Shown here: positions 23,787 through 35,780 of the stretch, in pieces
Position numbering within the stretch: position 1 is the stretch's first letter
How the letters are laid out: every line of letters starts with the position of its first letter
Made by a program: the position numbers and the translations under genes
Notes under the pieces: generated by a model
Told to the model about the DNA's origin: nothing
Database searches by the model: none
Seen by the model: only the letters and a program-made list of their open reading frames with translations
Source: Elymus sibiricus
Taxonomy: Eukaryota > Streptophyta > Magnoliopsida > Poales > Poaceae
Direction: 5' to 3'
NCBI GenBank assembly: GCA_039707655.1
Contig: CM077667.1
Span: 547,688,222 to 547,752,221, forward strand
DNA: 64,000 bases

Positions 23787-26700
23787 ATGACCTCTCTTTG
23801 TGAATTTCGCCCCGAAACCATGTCACTGATGCTCCGGACCAAAAGCTTGCATAAAAACTGATCCAAAATTACCTTTTCAAGCGACCGTGCAGTGGAATTA
23901 TTTTCTTTACAAACCATTTCAGACATTTCGCGTTCACAAACTTTTCTCAAAATAGGTCTCCATATATGACCTCTCTTTGTGAATTTCGCCCCGAAACCTT
24001 GTCACTCATGTCCCGGACCCAAAGCTTGCATAAAAACTCATCCAAAACTAACTTTTCAAGCGACCGTGCAGTGGAATTGTTTTCTTTACAAACCATTTCA
24101 GACATTTCGCGTTCACAAACTTTTCTCAAAATAGGTCTCCATATATGACCTCTCTTTGTGAATTTCGCCCCGAAACCCTGTCACTGATGCTCCGGTCCCA
24201 AAGCTTGCATAAAAACTCATCCAAAACTAACTTTTCAAGCAACCGTGCAGTGGAATTGTTTTCTTTACAAACCATTTCAGACATTTCGCGTTCACAAACT
24301 TTTCTCAAAATAGGTATCCATATATGACCTCTCTTTGTGAATTTCGCCCCGAAACCCTGTCACTGATTTTCCGGACCCAAAGCTTCCATAAAAACTCATC
24401 CAAAACTAACTATTCAAGCGACCGTGCAGTGGAATTGTTTTCTTTACAAACCATTTCAGACATTTCGCGTTCACAAACTTTTCTCAAAATAGGTCTCCAT
24501 ATATGACCTCTCTTTGTGAATTTCGCCCCGAAACCCTGTCACTGATGCTCCGGACCCAAAGCTTGCATAAAAACTCATCCAAAACTAACTTTTCAAGCGA
24601 CCGTGCAGTGGAATTGTTTTCTTTACAAACCATTTCAGACATTTCGCGTTCACAAACTTTTCTCAAAATAGGTCTCCATATATGACCTCTCTTTGTGAAT
24701 TTCGCCCCGAAACCTTGTCACTCATGACCCGGACCCAAAGCTTGCATAAAAACTCATCCAAAACTAACTTTTCAAGCGACCCTGCAGTGGAATTGTTTTC
24801 TTTACAAACCATTTCAGACATTTCGCGTTCACAAACTTTTCTCAAAATAGGTCTCCATATATGACCTCTCTTTGTGAATTTCGCCCCGAAACCATGTCAC
24901 TGATGCTCCGGACCAAAAGCTTGCATAAAAACTGATCCAAAATTACCTTTTCAAGCGACCGTGCAGTGGAATTATTTTCTTTACAAACCATTTCAGACAT
25001 TTCGCGTTCACAAACTTTTCTCAAAATAGGTCTCCATATATGACCTCTCTTTGTGAATTTCGCCCCGAAACCTTGTCACTCATGACCCGGACCCAAAGCT
25101 TGCATAAAAACTCATCCAAAACTAACTTTTCAAGCGACCGTGCAGTGGAATTGTTTTCTTTACAAACCATTTCAGACATTTCGCGTTCACAAACTTTTCT
25201 CAAAATAGGTCTCCATATATGACCTCTCTTTGTGAATTTCGCCCCGAAACCCTGTCACTGATGCTCCGGTCCCAAAGCTTGCATAAAAACTCATCCAAAA
25301 CTAACTTTTCAAGCAACCGTGCAGTGGAATTGTTTTCTTTACAAACCATTTCAGACATTTCGCGTTCACAAACTTTTCTCAAAATAGGTCTCCATATATG
25401 ACCTCACTTTGTGAATTTCGCCCCGAAACCCTGTCACTCATGCTCCCTACCCAAAGCTTGCATAAAAACTCATCCAAAATTACCTTTTCAAGCGACCGTG
25501 CAGTGGAATTGTTTTCTTTACAAACCATTTCAGACATTTCGCGTGCACAAACTTTTCTCAAAATAGGTCTCCGTATATGACCTCTCTTTGTGAATTTCGC
25601 CCCGAAACCCTGTCACTGATGCTCCGGACCCAAAGCTTCCATAAAAACTCATCCAAAACTAACTTTTCAAGCGACCGTGCAGTGGAATTGTTTTCTTTAC
25701 AAACCATTTCAGACATTTCGCGTTCACAAACTTTTCTCAAAATAGGTCTCCATATATGACCTCTCTTTGTGAATTTCGCCCCGAAACCATGTCACTGATG
25801 CTCCGGACCAAAAGCTTGCATAAAAACTGATCCAAAATTACCTTTTCAAGGGACCGTGCAGTGGAATTATTTTCTTTACAAACCATTTCAGACATTTCGC
25901 GTTCACAAACTTTTCTCAAAATAGGTCTCCATATATGACCTCTCTTTGTGAATTTCGCCCCGAAACCTTGTCACTCATGACCCGGACCCAAAGCTTGCAT
26001 AAAAACTCATCCAAAACTAACTTTTCAAGCGACCGTGCAGTGGAATTGTTTTCTTTACAAACCATTTCAGACATTTCGCGTTCACAAACTTTTCTCAAAA
26101 TAGGTCTCCATATATGACCTCTCTTTGTGAATTTCGCCCCGAAACCCTGTCACTGATGCTCCGGTCCCAAAGCTTGCATAAAAACTCATCCAAAACTAAC
26201 TTTTCAAGCAACCGTGCAGTGGAATTGTTTTCTTTACAAACCATTTCAGACATTTCGCGTTCACAAACTTTTCTCAAAATAGGTATCCATATATGACCTC
26301 TCTTTGTGAATTTCGCCCCGAAACCCTGTCACTGATTTTCCGGACCCAAAGCTTCCATAAAAACTCATCCAAAACTAACTATTCAAGCGACCGTGCAGTG
26401 GAATTGTTTTCTTTACAAACCATTTCAGACATTTCGCGTTCACAAACTTTTCTCAAAATAGGTCTCCATATATGACCTCTCTTTGTGAATTTCGCCCCGA
26501 AACCCTGTCACTGATGCTCCGGACCCAAAGCTTGCATAAAAACTCATCCAAAACTAACTTTTCAAGCGACCGTGCAGTGGAATTGTTTTCTTTACAAACC
26601 ATTTCAGACATTTCGCGTTCACAAACTTTTCTCAAAATAGGTCTCCATATATGACCTCTCTTTGTGAATTTCGCCCCGAAACCTTGTCACTCATGACCCG

Positions 26701-28083
26701 GACCCAAAGCTTGCATAAAAACTCATCCAAAACTAACTTTTCAAGCGACCCTGCAGTGGAATTGTTTTCTTTACAAACCATTTCAGACATTTCGCGTTCA
26801 CAAACTTTTCTCAAAATAGGTCTCCATATATGACCTCTCTTTGTGAATTTCGCCCCGAAACCATGTCACTGATGCTCCGGACCAAAAGCTTGCATAAAAA
26901 CTGATCCAAAATTACCTTTTCAAGCGACCGTGCAGTGGAATTATTTTCTTTACAAACCATTTCAGACATTTCGCGTTCACAAACTTTTCTCAAAATAGGT
27001 CTCCATATATGACCTCTCTTTGTGAATTTCGCCCCGAAACCCTGTCACTGATGCTCCGTACCCAAAAGCTTGCATAAAAACTGATCCAAAATTACCTTTT
27101 CAAGCGACCGTGCAGTGGAATTATTTTCTTTACAAACCATTTCAGACATTTCGCGTTCACAAACTTTTCTCAAAATAGGTCTCCATATATGACCTCTCTT
27201 TGTGAATTTCGCCCCGAAACCTTGTCACTCATGACCCGGACCCAAAGCTTGCATAAAAACTCATCCAAAACTAACTTTTCAAGCGACCGTGCAGTGGAAT
27301 TGTTTTCTTTACAAACCATTTCAGACATTTCGCGTTCACAAACTTTTCTCAAAATAGGTCTCCATATATGACCTCTCTTTGTGAATTTCGCCCCGAAACC
27401 CTGTCACTGATGCTCCGGTCCCAAAGCTTGCATAAAAACTCATCCAAAACTAACTTTTCAAGCAACCGTGCAGTGGAATTGTTTTCTTTACAAACCATTT
27501 CAGACATTTCGCGTTCACAAACTTTTCTCAAAATAGGTATCCATATATGACCTCTCTTTGTGAATTTCGCCCCGAAACCCTGTCACTGATTTTCCGGACC
27601 CAAAGCTTCCATAAAAACTCATCCAAAACTAACTATTCAAGCGACCGTGCAGTGGAATTGTTTTCTTTACAAACCATTTCAGACATTTCGCGTTCACAAA
27701 CTTTTCTCAAAATAGGTCTCCATATATGACCTCTCTTTGTGAATTTCGCCCCGAAACCCTGTCACTGATGCTCCGGACCCAAAGCTTGCATAAAAACTCA
27801 TCCAAAACTAACTTTTCAAGCGACCGTGCAGTGGAATTGTTTTCTTTACAAACCATTTCAGACATTTCGCGTTCACAAACTTTTCTCAAAATAGGTCTCC
27901 ATATATGACCTCTCTTTGTGAATTTCGCCCCGAAACCTTGTCACTCATGACCCGGACCCAAAGCTTGCATAAAAACTCATCCAAAACTAACTTTTCAAGC
28001 GACCCTGCAGTGGAATTGTTTTCTTTACAAACCATTTCAGACATTTCGCGTTCACAAACTTTTCTCAAAATAGGTCTCCATAT
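23787..28083 (+). repeat. Short-unit part of the central block (6, 5, 6 and 7 monomers)
   Basis: Units are a-b-c-i-g-h (23787-24860), a-b-c-d-e (24861-25755), a-b-c-i-g-h (25756-26829) and a-a*-b-c-i-g-h (26830-28083). In c monomers leading into i the tail is GGTATCC; in those leading into d it is GGTCTCC, so the path chosen is visible in the tail. The first b (23966) has CATGTCCCGG, a private change. Confidence 0.88.
27009..27188 (+). repeat. 180-bp monomer (1-bp insertion), a-type hybrid
   Basis: This is the only monomer longer than 179 bp. It reads CTCCGTACCCAAAAGC where the adjacent a copy has CTCCGGACCAAAAGC, so a GTACCC-type head has been joined to the AAAAGC tail of a, leaving one extra base near 27065. 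It follows another a copy, so the unit has a doubled a position. Confidence 0.85.
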
Positions 28084-29515
28084 ATGACCTCTCTTTGTGA
28101 ATTTCGCCCCGAAACCATGTCACTGATGCTCCGGACCAAAAGCTTGCATAAAAACTGATCCAAAATTACCTTTTCAAGCGACCGTGCAGTGGAATTATTT
28201 TCTTTACAAACCATTTCAGACATTTCGCGTTCACAAACTTTTCTCAAAATAGGTCTCCATATATGACCTCTCTTTGTGAATTTCGCCCCGAAACCTTGTC
28301 ACTCATGACCCGGACCCAAAGCTTGCATAAAAACTCATCCAAAACTAACTTTTCAAGCGACCGTGCAGTGGAATTGTTTTCTTTACAAACCATTTCAGAC
28401 ATTTCGCGTTCACAAACTTTTCTCAAAATAGGTCTCCATATATGACCTCTCTTTGTGAATTTCGCCCCGAAACCCTGTCACTGATGCTCCGGTCCCAAAG
28501 CTTGCATAAAAACTCATCCAAAACTAACTTTTCAAGCAACCGTGCAGTGGAATTGTTTTCTTTACAAACCATTTCAGACATTTCGCGTTCACAAACTTTT
28601 CTCAAAATAGGTCTCCATATATGACCTCACTTTGTGAATTTCGCCCCGAAACCCTGTCACTCATGCTCCCTACCCAAAGCTTGCATAAAAACTCATCCAA
28701 AATTACCTTTTCAAGCGACCGTGCAGTGGAATTGTTTTCTTTACAAACCATTTCAGACATTTCGCGTGCACAAACTTTTCTCAAAATAGGTCTCCGTATA
28801 TGACCTCTCTTTGTGAATTTCGCCCCGAAACCCTGTCACTGATGCTCCGGACCCAAAGCTTCCATAAAAACTCATCCAAAACTAACTTTTCAAGCGACCG
28901 TGCAGTGGAATTGTTTTCTTTACAAACCATTTCAGACATTTCGCGTTCACAAACTTTTCTCAAAATAGGTATCCATATATGACCTCTCTTTGTGAATTTC
29001 GCCCCGAAACCCTGTCACTGATTCTCCGGACCCAAAGCTTCCATAAAAACTTATCCAAAACTAACTTTTCAAGCGACCGTGCAGTGGAATTGTTTTCTTT
29101 ACAAACCATTTCAGACATTTCACGTTCACAAACGTTTCTCAAAATAGGTCTCCATATATGACCTCTCTTTGTGAATTTCGCCCCGAAACCCTGTCACTGA
29201 TGCTCCGGACCCAAAGCTTGCATAAAAACTCATCCAAAACTAACTTTTCAAGCGACCGTGCAGTGGAATTGTTTTCTTTACAAACCATTTCAGACATTTC
29301 GCGTTCACAAACTTTTCTCAAAATAGGTCTCCATATATGACCTCTCTTTGTGAATTTCGCCCCGAAACCTTGTCACTCATGACCCGGACCCAAAGCTTGC
29401 ATAAAAACTCATCCAAAACTAACTTTTCAAGCGACCCTGCAGTGGAATTGTTTTCTTTACAAACCATTTCAGACATTTCGCGTTCACAAACTTTTCTCAA
29501 AATAGGTCTCCATAT
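28084..29515 (+). repeat. Complete 8-mer unit a-b-c-d-e-f-g-h (1,432 bp)
   Basis: Monomers start at 28084, 28263, 28442, 28621, 28800, 28979, 29158 and 29337 and include every member of the set. The f monomer here has a private ACAAACGTTTCTC change near 29133. Other complete units are 30769-32200 and, with a recombinant last member, 34349-35780. Confidence 0.92.
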
Positions 29516-30768
29516 ATGACCTCTCTTTGTGAATTTCGCCCCGAAACCATGTCACTGATGCTCCGGACCAAAAGCTTGCATAAAAACTGATCCAAAATTA
29601 CCTTTTCAAGCGACCGTGCAGTGGAATTATTTTCTTTACAAACCATTTCAGACATTTCGCGTTCACAAACTTTTCTCAAAATAGGTCTCCATATATGACC
29701 TCTCTTTGTGAATTTCGCCCCGAAACCTTGTCACTCATGACCCGGACCCAAAGCTTGCATAAAAACTCATCCAAAACTAACTTTTCAAGCGACCGTGCAG
29801 TGGAATTGTTTTCTTTACAAACCATTTCAGACATTTCGCGTTCACAAACTTTTCTCAAAATAGGTCTCCATATATGACCTCTCTTTGTGAATTTCGCCCC
29901 GAAACCCTGTCACTGATGCTCCGGTCCCAAAGCTTGCATAAAAACTCATCCAAAACTAACTTTTCAAGCAACCGTGCAGTGGAATTGTTTTCTTTACAAA
30001 CCATTTCAGACATTTCGCGTTCACAAACTTTTCTCAAAATAGGTCTCCATATATGACCTCACTTTGTGAATTTCGCCCCGAAACCCTGTCACTCATGCTC
30101 CCTACCCAAAGCTTGCATAAAAACTCATCCAAAATTACCTTTTCAAGCGACCGTGCAGTGGAATTGTTTTCTTTACAAACCATTTCAGACATTTCGCGTG
30201 CACAAACTTTTCTCAAAATAGGTATCCATATATGACCTCTCTTTGTGAATTTCGCCCCGAAACCCTGTCACTGATTCTCCGGACCCAAAGCTTCCATAAA
30301 AACTTATCCAAAACTAACTTTTCAAGCGACCGTGCAGTGGAATTGTTTTCTTTACAAACCATTTCAGACATTTCACGTTCACAAACTTTTCTCAAAATAG
30401 GTCTCCATATATGACCTCTCTTTGTGAATTTCGCCCCGAAACCCTGTCACTGATGCTCCGGACCCAAAGCTTGCATAAAAACTCATCCAAAACTAACTTT
30501 TCAAGCGACCGTGCAGTGGAATTGTTTTCTTTACAAACCATTTCAGACATTTCGCGTTCACAAACTTTTCTCAAAATAGGTCTCCATATATGACCTCTCT
30601 TTGTGAATTTCGCCCCGAAACCTTGTCACTCATGACCCGGACCCAAAGCTTGCATAAAAACTCATCCAAAACTAACTTTTCAAGCGACCCTGCAGTGGAA
30701 TTGTTTTCTTTACAAACCATTTCAGACATTTCGCGTTCACAAACTTTTCTCAAAATAGGTCTCCATAT
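29516..30768 (+). repeat. 7-mer unit lacking e (1,253 bp)
   Basis: The order is a-b-c-d-f-g-h. The d monomer at 30053 keeps the d-type GCGTGCACAAAC (near 30198-30207) but ends with the e-type GGTATCC (30221-30227). Exactly one monomer has been removed by recombination inside the shared tail. Confidence 0.9.
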
Positions 30769-33700
30769 ATGACCTCTCTTTGTGAATTTCGCCCCGAAAC
30801 CATGTCACTGATGCTCCGGACCAAAAGCTTGCATAAAAACTGATCCAAAATTACCTTTTCAAGCGACCGTGCAGTGGAATTATTTTCTTTACAAACCATT
30901 TCAGACATTTCGCGTTCACAAACTTTTCTCAAAATAGGTCTCCATATATGACCTCTCTTTGTGAATTTCGCCCCGAAACCTTGTCACTCATGACCCGGAC
31001 CCAAAGCTTGCATAAAAACTCATCCAAAACTAACTTTTCAAGCGACCGTGCAGTGGAATTGTTTTCTTTACAAACCATTTCAGACATTTCGCGTTCACAA
31101 ACTTTTCTCAAAATAGGTCTCCATATATGACCTCTCTTTGTGAATTTCGCCCCGAAACCCTGTCACTGATGCTCCGGTCCCAAAGCTTGCATAAAAACTC
31201 ATCCAAAACTAACTTTTCAAGCAACCGTGCAGTGGAATTGTTTTCTTTACAAACCATTTCAGACATTTCGCGTTCACAAACTTTTCTCAAAATAGGTCTC
31301 CATATATGACCTCACTTTGTGAATTTCGCCCCGAAACCCTGTCACTCATGCTCCCTACCCAAAGCTTGCATAAAAACTCATCCAAAATTACCTTTTCAAG
31401 CGACCGTGCAGTGGAATTGTTTTCTTTACAAACCATTTCAGACATTTCGCGTGCACAAACTTTTCTCAAAATAGGTCTCCGTATATGACCTCTCTTTGTG
31501 AATTTCGCCCCGAAACCCTGTCACTGATGCTCCGGACCCAAAGCTTCCATAAAAACTCATCCAAAACTAACTTTTCAAGCGACCGTGCAGTGGAATTGTT
31601 TTCTTTACAAACCATTTCAGACATTTCGCGTTCACAAACTTTTCGCAAAATAGGTATCCATATATGACCTCTCTTTGTGAATTTCGCCCCGAAACCCTGT
31701 CACTGATTCTCCGGACCCAAAGCTTCCATAAAAACTTATCCAAAACTAACTTTTCAAGCGACCGTGCAGTGGAATTGTTTTCTTTACAAACCATTTCAGA
31801 CATTTCACGTTCACAAACTTTTCTCAAAATAGGTCTCCATATATGACCTCTCTTTGTGAATTTCGCCCCGAAACCCTGTCACTGATGCTCCGGACCCAAA
31901 GCTTGCATAAAAACTCATCCAAAACTAACTTTTCAAGCGACCGTGCAGTGGAATTGTTTTCTTTACAAACCATTTCAGACATTTCGCGTTCACAAACTTT
32001 TCTCAAAATAGGTCTCCATATATGACCTCTCTTTGTGAATTTCGCCCCGAAACCTTGTCACTCATGACCCGGACCCAAAGCTTGCATAAAAACTCATCCA
32101 AAACTAACTTTTCAAGCGACCCTGCAGTGGAATTGTTTTCTTTACAAACCATTTCAGACATTTCGCGTTCACAAACTTTTCTCAAAATAGGTCTCCATAT
32201 ATGACCTCTCTTTGTGAATTTCGCCCCGAAACCATGTCACTGATGCTCCGGACCAAAAGCTTGCATAAAAACTGATCCAAAATTACCTTTTCAAGCGACC
32301 GTGCAGTGGAATTATTTTCTTTACAAACCATTTCAGACATTTCGCGTTCACAAACTTTTCTCAAAATAGGTCTCCATATATGACCTCTCTTTGTGAATTT
32401 CGCCCCGAAACCTTGTCACTCATGACCCGGACCCAAAGCTTGCATAAAAACTCATCCAAAACTAACTTTTCAAGCGACCGTGCAGTGGAATTGTTTTCTT
32501 TACAAACCATTTCAGACATTTCGCGTTCACAAACTTTTCTCAAAATAGGTATCCATATATGACCTCTCTTTGTGAATTTCGCCCCGAAACCCTGTCACTG
32601 ATGCTCCGGTCCCAAAGCTTGCATAAAAACTCATCCAAAACTAACTTTTCAAGCAACCGTGCAGTGGAATTGTTTTCTTTACAAACCATTTCAGACATTT
32701 CGCGTTCACAAACTTTTCTCAAAATAGGTCTCCATATATGACCTCACTTTGTGAATTTCGCCCCGAAACCCTGTCACTCATGCTCCCTACCCAAAGCTTG
32801 CATAAAAACTCATCCAAAATTACCTTTTCAAGCGACCGTGCAGTGGAATTGTTTTCTTTACAAACCATTTCAGACATTTCGCGTGCACAAACTTTTCTCA
32901 AAATAGGTATCCATATATGACCTCTCTTTGTGAATTTCGCCCCGAAACCCTGTCACTGATTCTCCGGACCCAAAGCTTCCATAAAAACTTATCCAAAACT
33001 AACTTTTCAAGCGACCGTGCAGTGGAATTGTTTTCTTTACAAACCATTTCAGACATTTCACGTTCACAAACTTTTCTCAAAATAGGTCTCCATATATGAC
33101 CTCTCTTTGTGAATTTCGCCCCGAAACCCTGTCACTGATGCTCCGGACCCAAAGCTTGCATAAAAACTCATCCAAAACTAACTTTTCAAGCGACCGTGCA
33201 GTGGAATTGTTTTCTTTACAAACCATTTCAGACATTTCGCGTTCACAAACTTTTCTCAAAATAGGTCTCCATATATGACCTCTCTTTGTGAATTTCGCCC
33301 CGAAACCTTGTCACTCATGACCCGGACCCAAAGCTTGCATAAAAACTCATCCAAAACTAACTTTTCAAGCGACCGTGCAGTGGAATTGTTTTCTTTACAA
33401 ACCATTTCAGACATTTCGCGTTCACAAACTTTTCTCAAAATAGGTCTCCATATATGACCTCTCTTTGTGAATTTCGCCCCGAAACCCTGTCACTGATGCT
33501 CCGGTCCCAAAGCTTGCATAAAAACTCATCCAAAACTAACTTTTCAAGCAACCGTGCAGTGGAATTGTTTTCTTTACAAACCATTTCAGACATTTCGCGT
33601 TCACAAACTTTTCTCAAAATAGGTCTCCATATATGACCTCACTTTGTGAATTTCGCCCCGAAACCCTGTCACTCATGCTCCCTACCCAAAGCTTGCATAA

Positions 33701-34348
33701 AAACTCATCCAAAATTACCTTTTCAAGCGACCGTGCAGTGGAATTGTTTTCTTTACAAACCATTTCAGACATTTCGCGTGCACAAACTTTTCTCAAAATA
33801 GGTATCCATATATGACCTCTCTTTGTGAATTTCGCCCCGAAACCCTGTCACTGATTCTCCGGACCCAAAGCTTCCATAAAAACTTATCCAAAACTAACTT
33901 TTCAAGCGACCGTGCAGTGGAATTGTTTTCTTTACAAACCATTTCAGACATTTCACGTTCACAAACTTTTCTCAAAATAGGTCTCCATATATGACCTCTC
34001 TTTGTGAATTTCGCCCCGAAACCCTGTCACTGATGCTCCGGACCCAAAGCTTGCATAAAAACTCATCCAAAACTAACTTTTCAAGCGACCGTGCAGTGGA
34101 ATTGTTTTCTTTACAAACCATTTCAGACATTTCGCGTTCACAAACTTTTCTCAAAATAGGTCTCCATATATGACCTCTCTTTGTGAATTTCGCCCCGAAA
34201 CCTTGTCACTCATGACCCGGACCCAAAGCTTGCATAAAAACTCATCCAAAACTAACTTTTCAAGCGACCCTGCAGTGGAATTGTTTTCTTTACAAACCAT
34301 TTCAGACATTTCGCGTTCACAAACTTTTCTCAAAATAGGTCTCCATAT
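30769..34348 (+). repeat. 20-monomer super-repeat (3,580 bp), first copy
   Basis: The unit is a full 8-mer (30769-32200) followed by 12 monomers: a-b-c-d-f-g, a b/h hybrid (33275), then c-d-f-g-h. The copy beginning at 34349 is offset by 3,580 bp. Both carry the private CTTTTCGCAAAATAGG in monomer e (near 31644 and 35224). That change is absent from e at 25577 and 28800, so the long unit itself was copied. Confidence 0.85.
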
Positions 34349-35780
34349 ATGACCTCTCTTTGTGAATTTCGCCCCGAAACCATGTCACTGATGCTCCGGA
34401 CCAAAAGCTTGCATAAAAACTGATCCAAAATTACCTTTTCAAGCGACCGTGCAGTGGAATTATTTTCTTTACAAACCATTTCAGACATTTCGCGTTCACA
34501 AACTTTTCTCAAAATAGGTCTCCATATATGACCTCTCTTTGTGAATTTCGCCCCGAAACCTTGTCACTCATGACCCGGACCCAAAGCTTGCATAAAAACT
34601 CATCCAAAACTAACTTTTCAAGCGACCGTGCAGTGGAATTGTTTTCTTTACAAACCATTTCAGACATTTCGCGTTCACAAACTTTTCTCAAAATAGGTCT
34701 CCATATATGACCTCTCTTTGTGAATTTCGCCCCGAAACCCTGTCACTGATGCTCCGGTCCCAAAGCTTGCATAAAAACTCATCCAAAACTAACTTTTCAA
34801 GCAACCGTGCAGTGGAATTGTTTTCTTTACAAACCATTTCAGACATTTCGCGTTCACAAACTTTTCTCAAAATAGGTCTCCATATATGACCTCACTTTGT
34901 GAATTTCGCCCCGAAACCCTGTCACTCATGCTCCCTACCCAAAGCTTGCATAAAAACTCATCCAAAATTACCTTTTCAAGCGACCGTGCAGTGGAATTGT
35001 TTTCTTTACAAACCATTTCAGACATTTCGCGTGCACAAACTTTTCTCAAAATAGGTCTCCGTATATGACCTCTCTTTGTGAATTTCGCCCCGAAACCCTG
35101 TCACTGATGCTCCGGACCCAAAGCTTCCATAAAAACTCATCCAAAACTAACTTTTCAAGCGACCGTGCAGTGGAATTGTTTTCTTTACAAACCATTTCAG
35201 ACATTTCGCGTTCACAAACTTTTCGCAAAATAGGTATCCATATATGACCTCTCTTTGTGAATTTCGCCCCGAAACCCTGTCACTGATTCTCCGGACCCAA
35301 AGCTTCCATAAAAACTTATCCAAAACTAACTTTTCAAGCGACCGTGCAGTGGAATTGTTTTCTTTACAAACCATTTCAGACATTTCACGTTCACAAACTT
35401 TTCTCAAAATAGGTCTCCATATATGACCTCTCTTTGTGAATTTCGCCCCGAAACCCTGTCACTGATGCTCCGGACCCAAAGCTTGCATAAAAACTCATCC
35501 AAAACTAACTTTTCAAGCGACCGTGCAGTGGAATTGTTTTCTTTACAAACCATTTCAGACATTTCGCGTTCACAAACTTTTCTCAAAATAGGTCTCCATA
35601 TATGACCTCTCTTTGTGAATTTCGCCCCGAAACCTTGTCACTCATGACCCGGACCCAAAGCTTCCATAAAAACTTATCCAAAACTAACTTTTCAAGCGAC
35701 CGTGCAGTGGAATTGTTTTCTTTACAAACCATTTCAGACATTTCGCGTTCACAAACTTTTCTCAAAATAGGTCTCCATAT
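34349..35780 (+). repeat. 20-monomer super-repeat, truncated second copy
   Basis: It runs through a-b-c-d-e-f-g and into a recombinant eighth monomer at 35602. The block then gives way to other types at 35781. The shared CTTTTCGCAAAATAGG in its e monomer ties it to 30769-34348. Confidence 0.85.
35602..35780 (+). repeat. Mosaic monomer closing the central block (b/h head, f middle)
   Basis: The head is CATGACCCGGACCC as in b or h. The middle is CTTCCATAAAAACTTATCC as in f. The tail has TTTCGCGTTC rather than the CACG of f. The first switch falls between GGACCC and CTTCC, again across AAGCTT; the second lies between about positions 75 and 145 of the monomer. Confidence 0.75.

Larger units (their letters stand above)
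23787..35780 (+). repeat. Central HOR block built from eight monomer variants (a to h)
   Basis: Private markers define the members. a has ACCATGTCAC plus GGACCAAAAGC and ACTGATCC. b has CATGACCCGG. c has CTCCGGTCCC plus AAGCAACCG. d has CCTCACTTTG plus CTCCCTACCC. e has GATGCTCCGG plus CTTCC. f has GATTCTCC, CTTATCC and CACGTTC. g is near consensus. h has GCGACCCTGCAG. A substitute, i (GATTTTCC, CTATTCAAG), replaces d-e-f in the left part. Marker a starts at 23787, 24861, 25756, 26830, 28084, 29516, 30769, 32201 and 34349. The markers of a, c, d and h are not found outside this block, so it looks like one recent local expansion. Confidence 0.92.
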
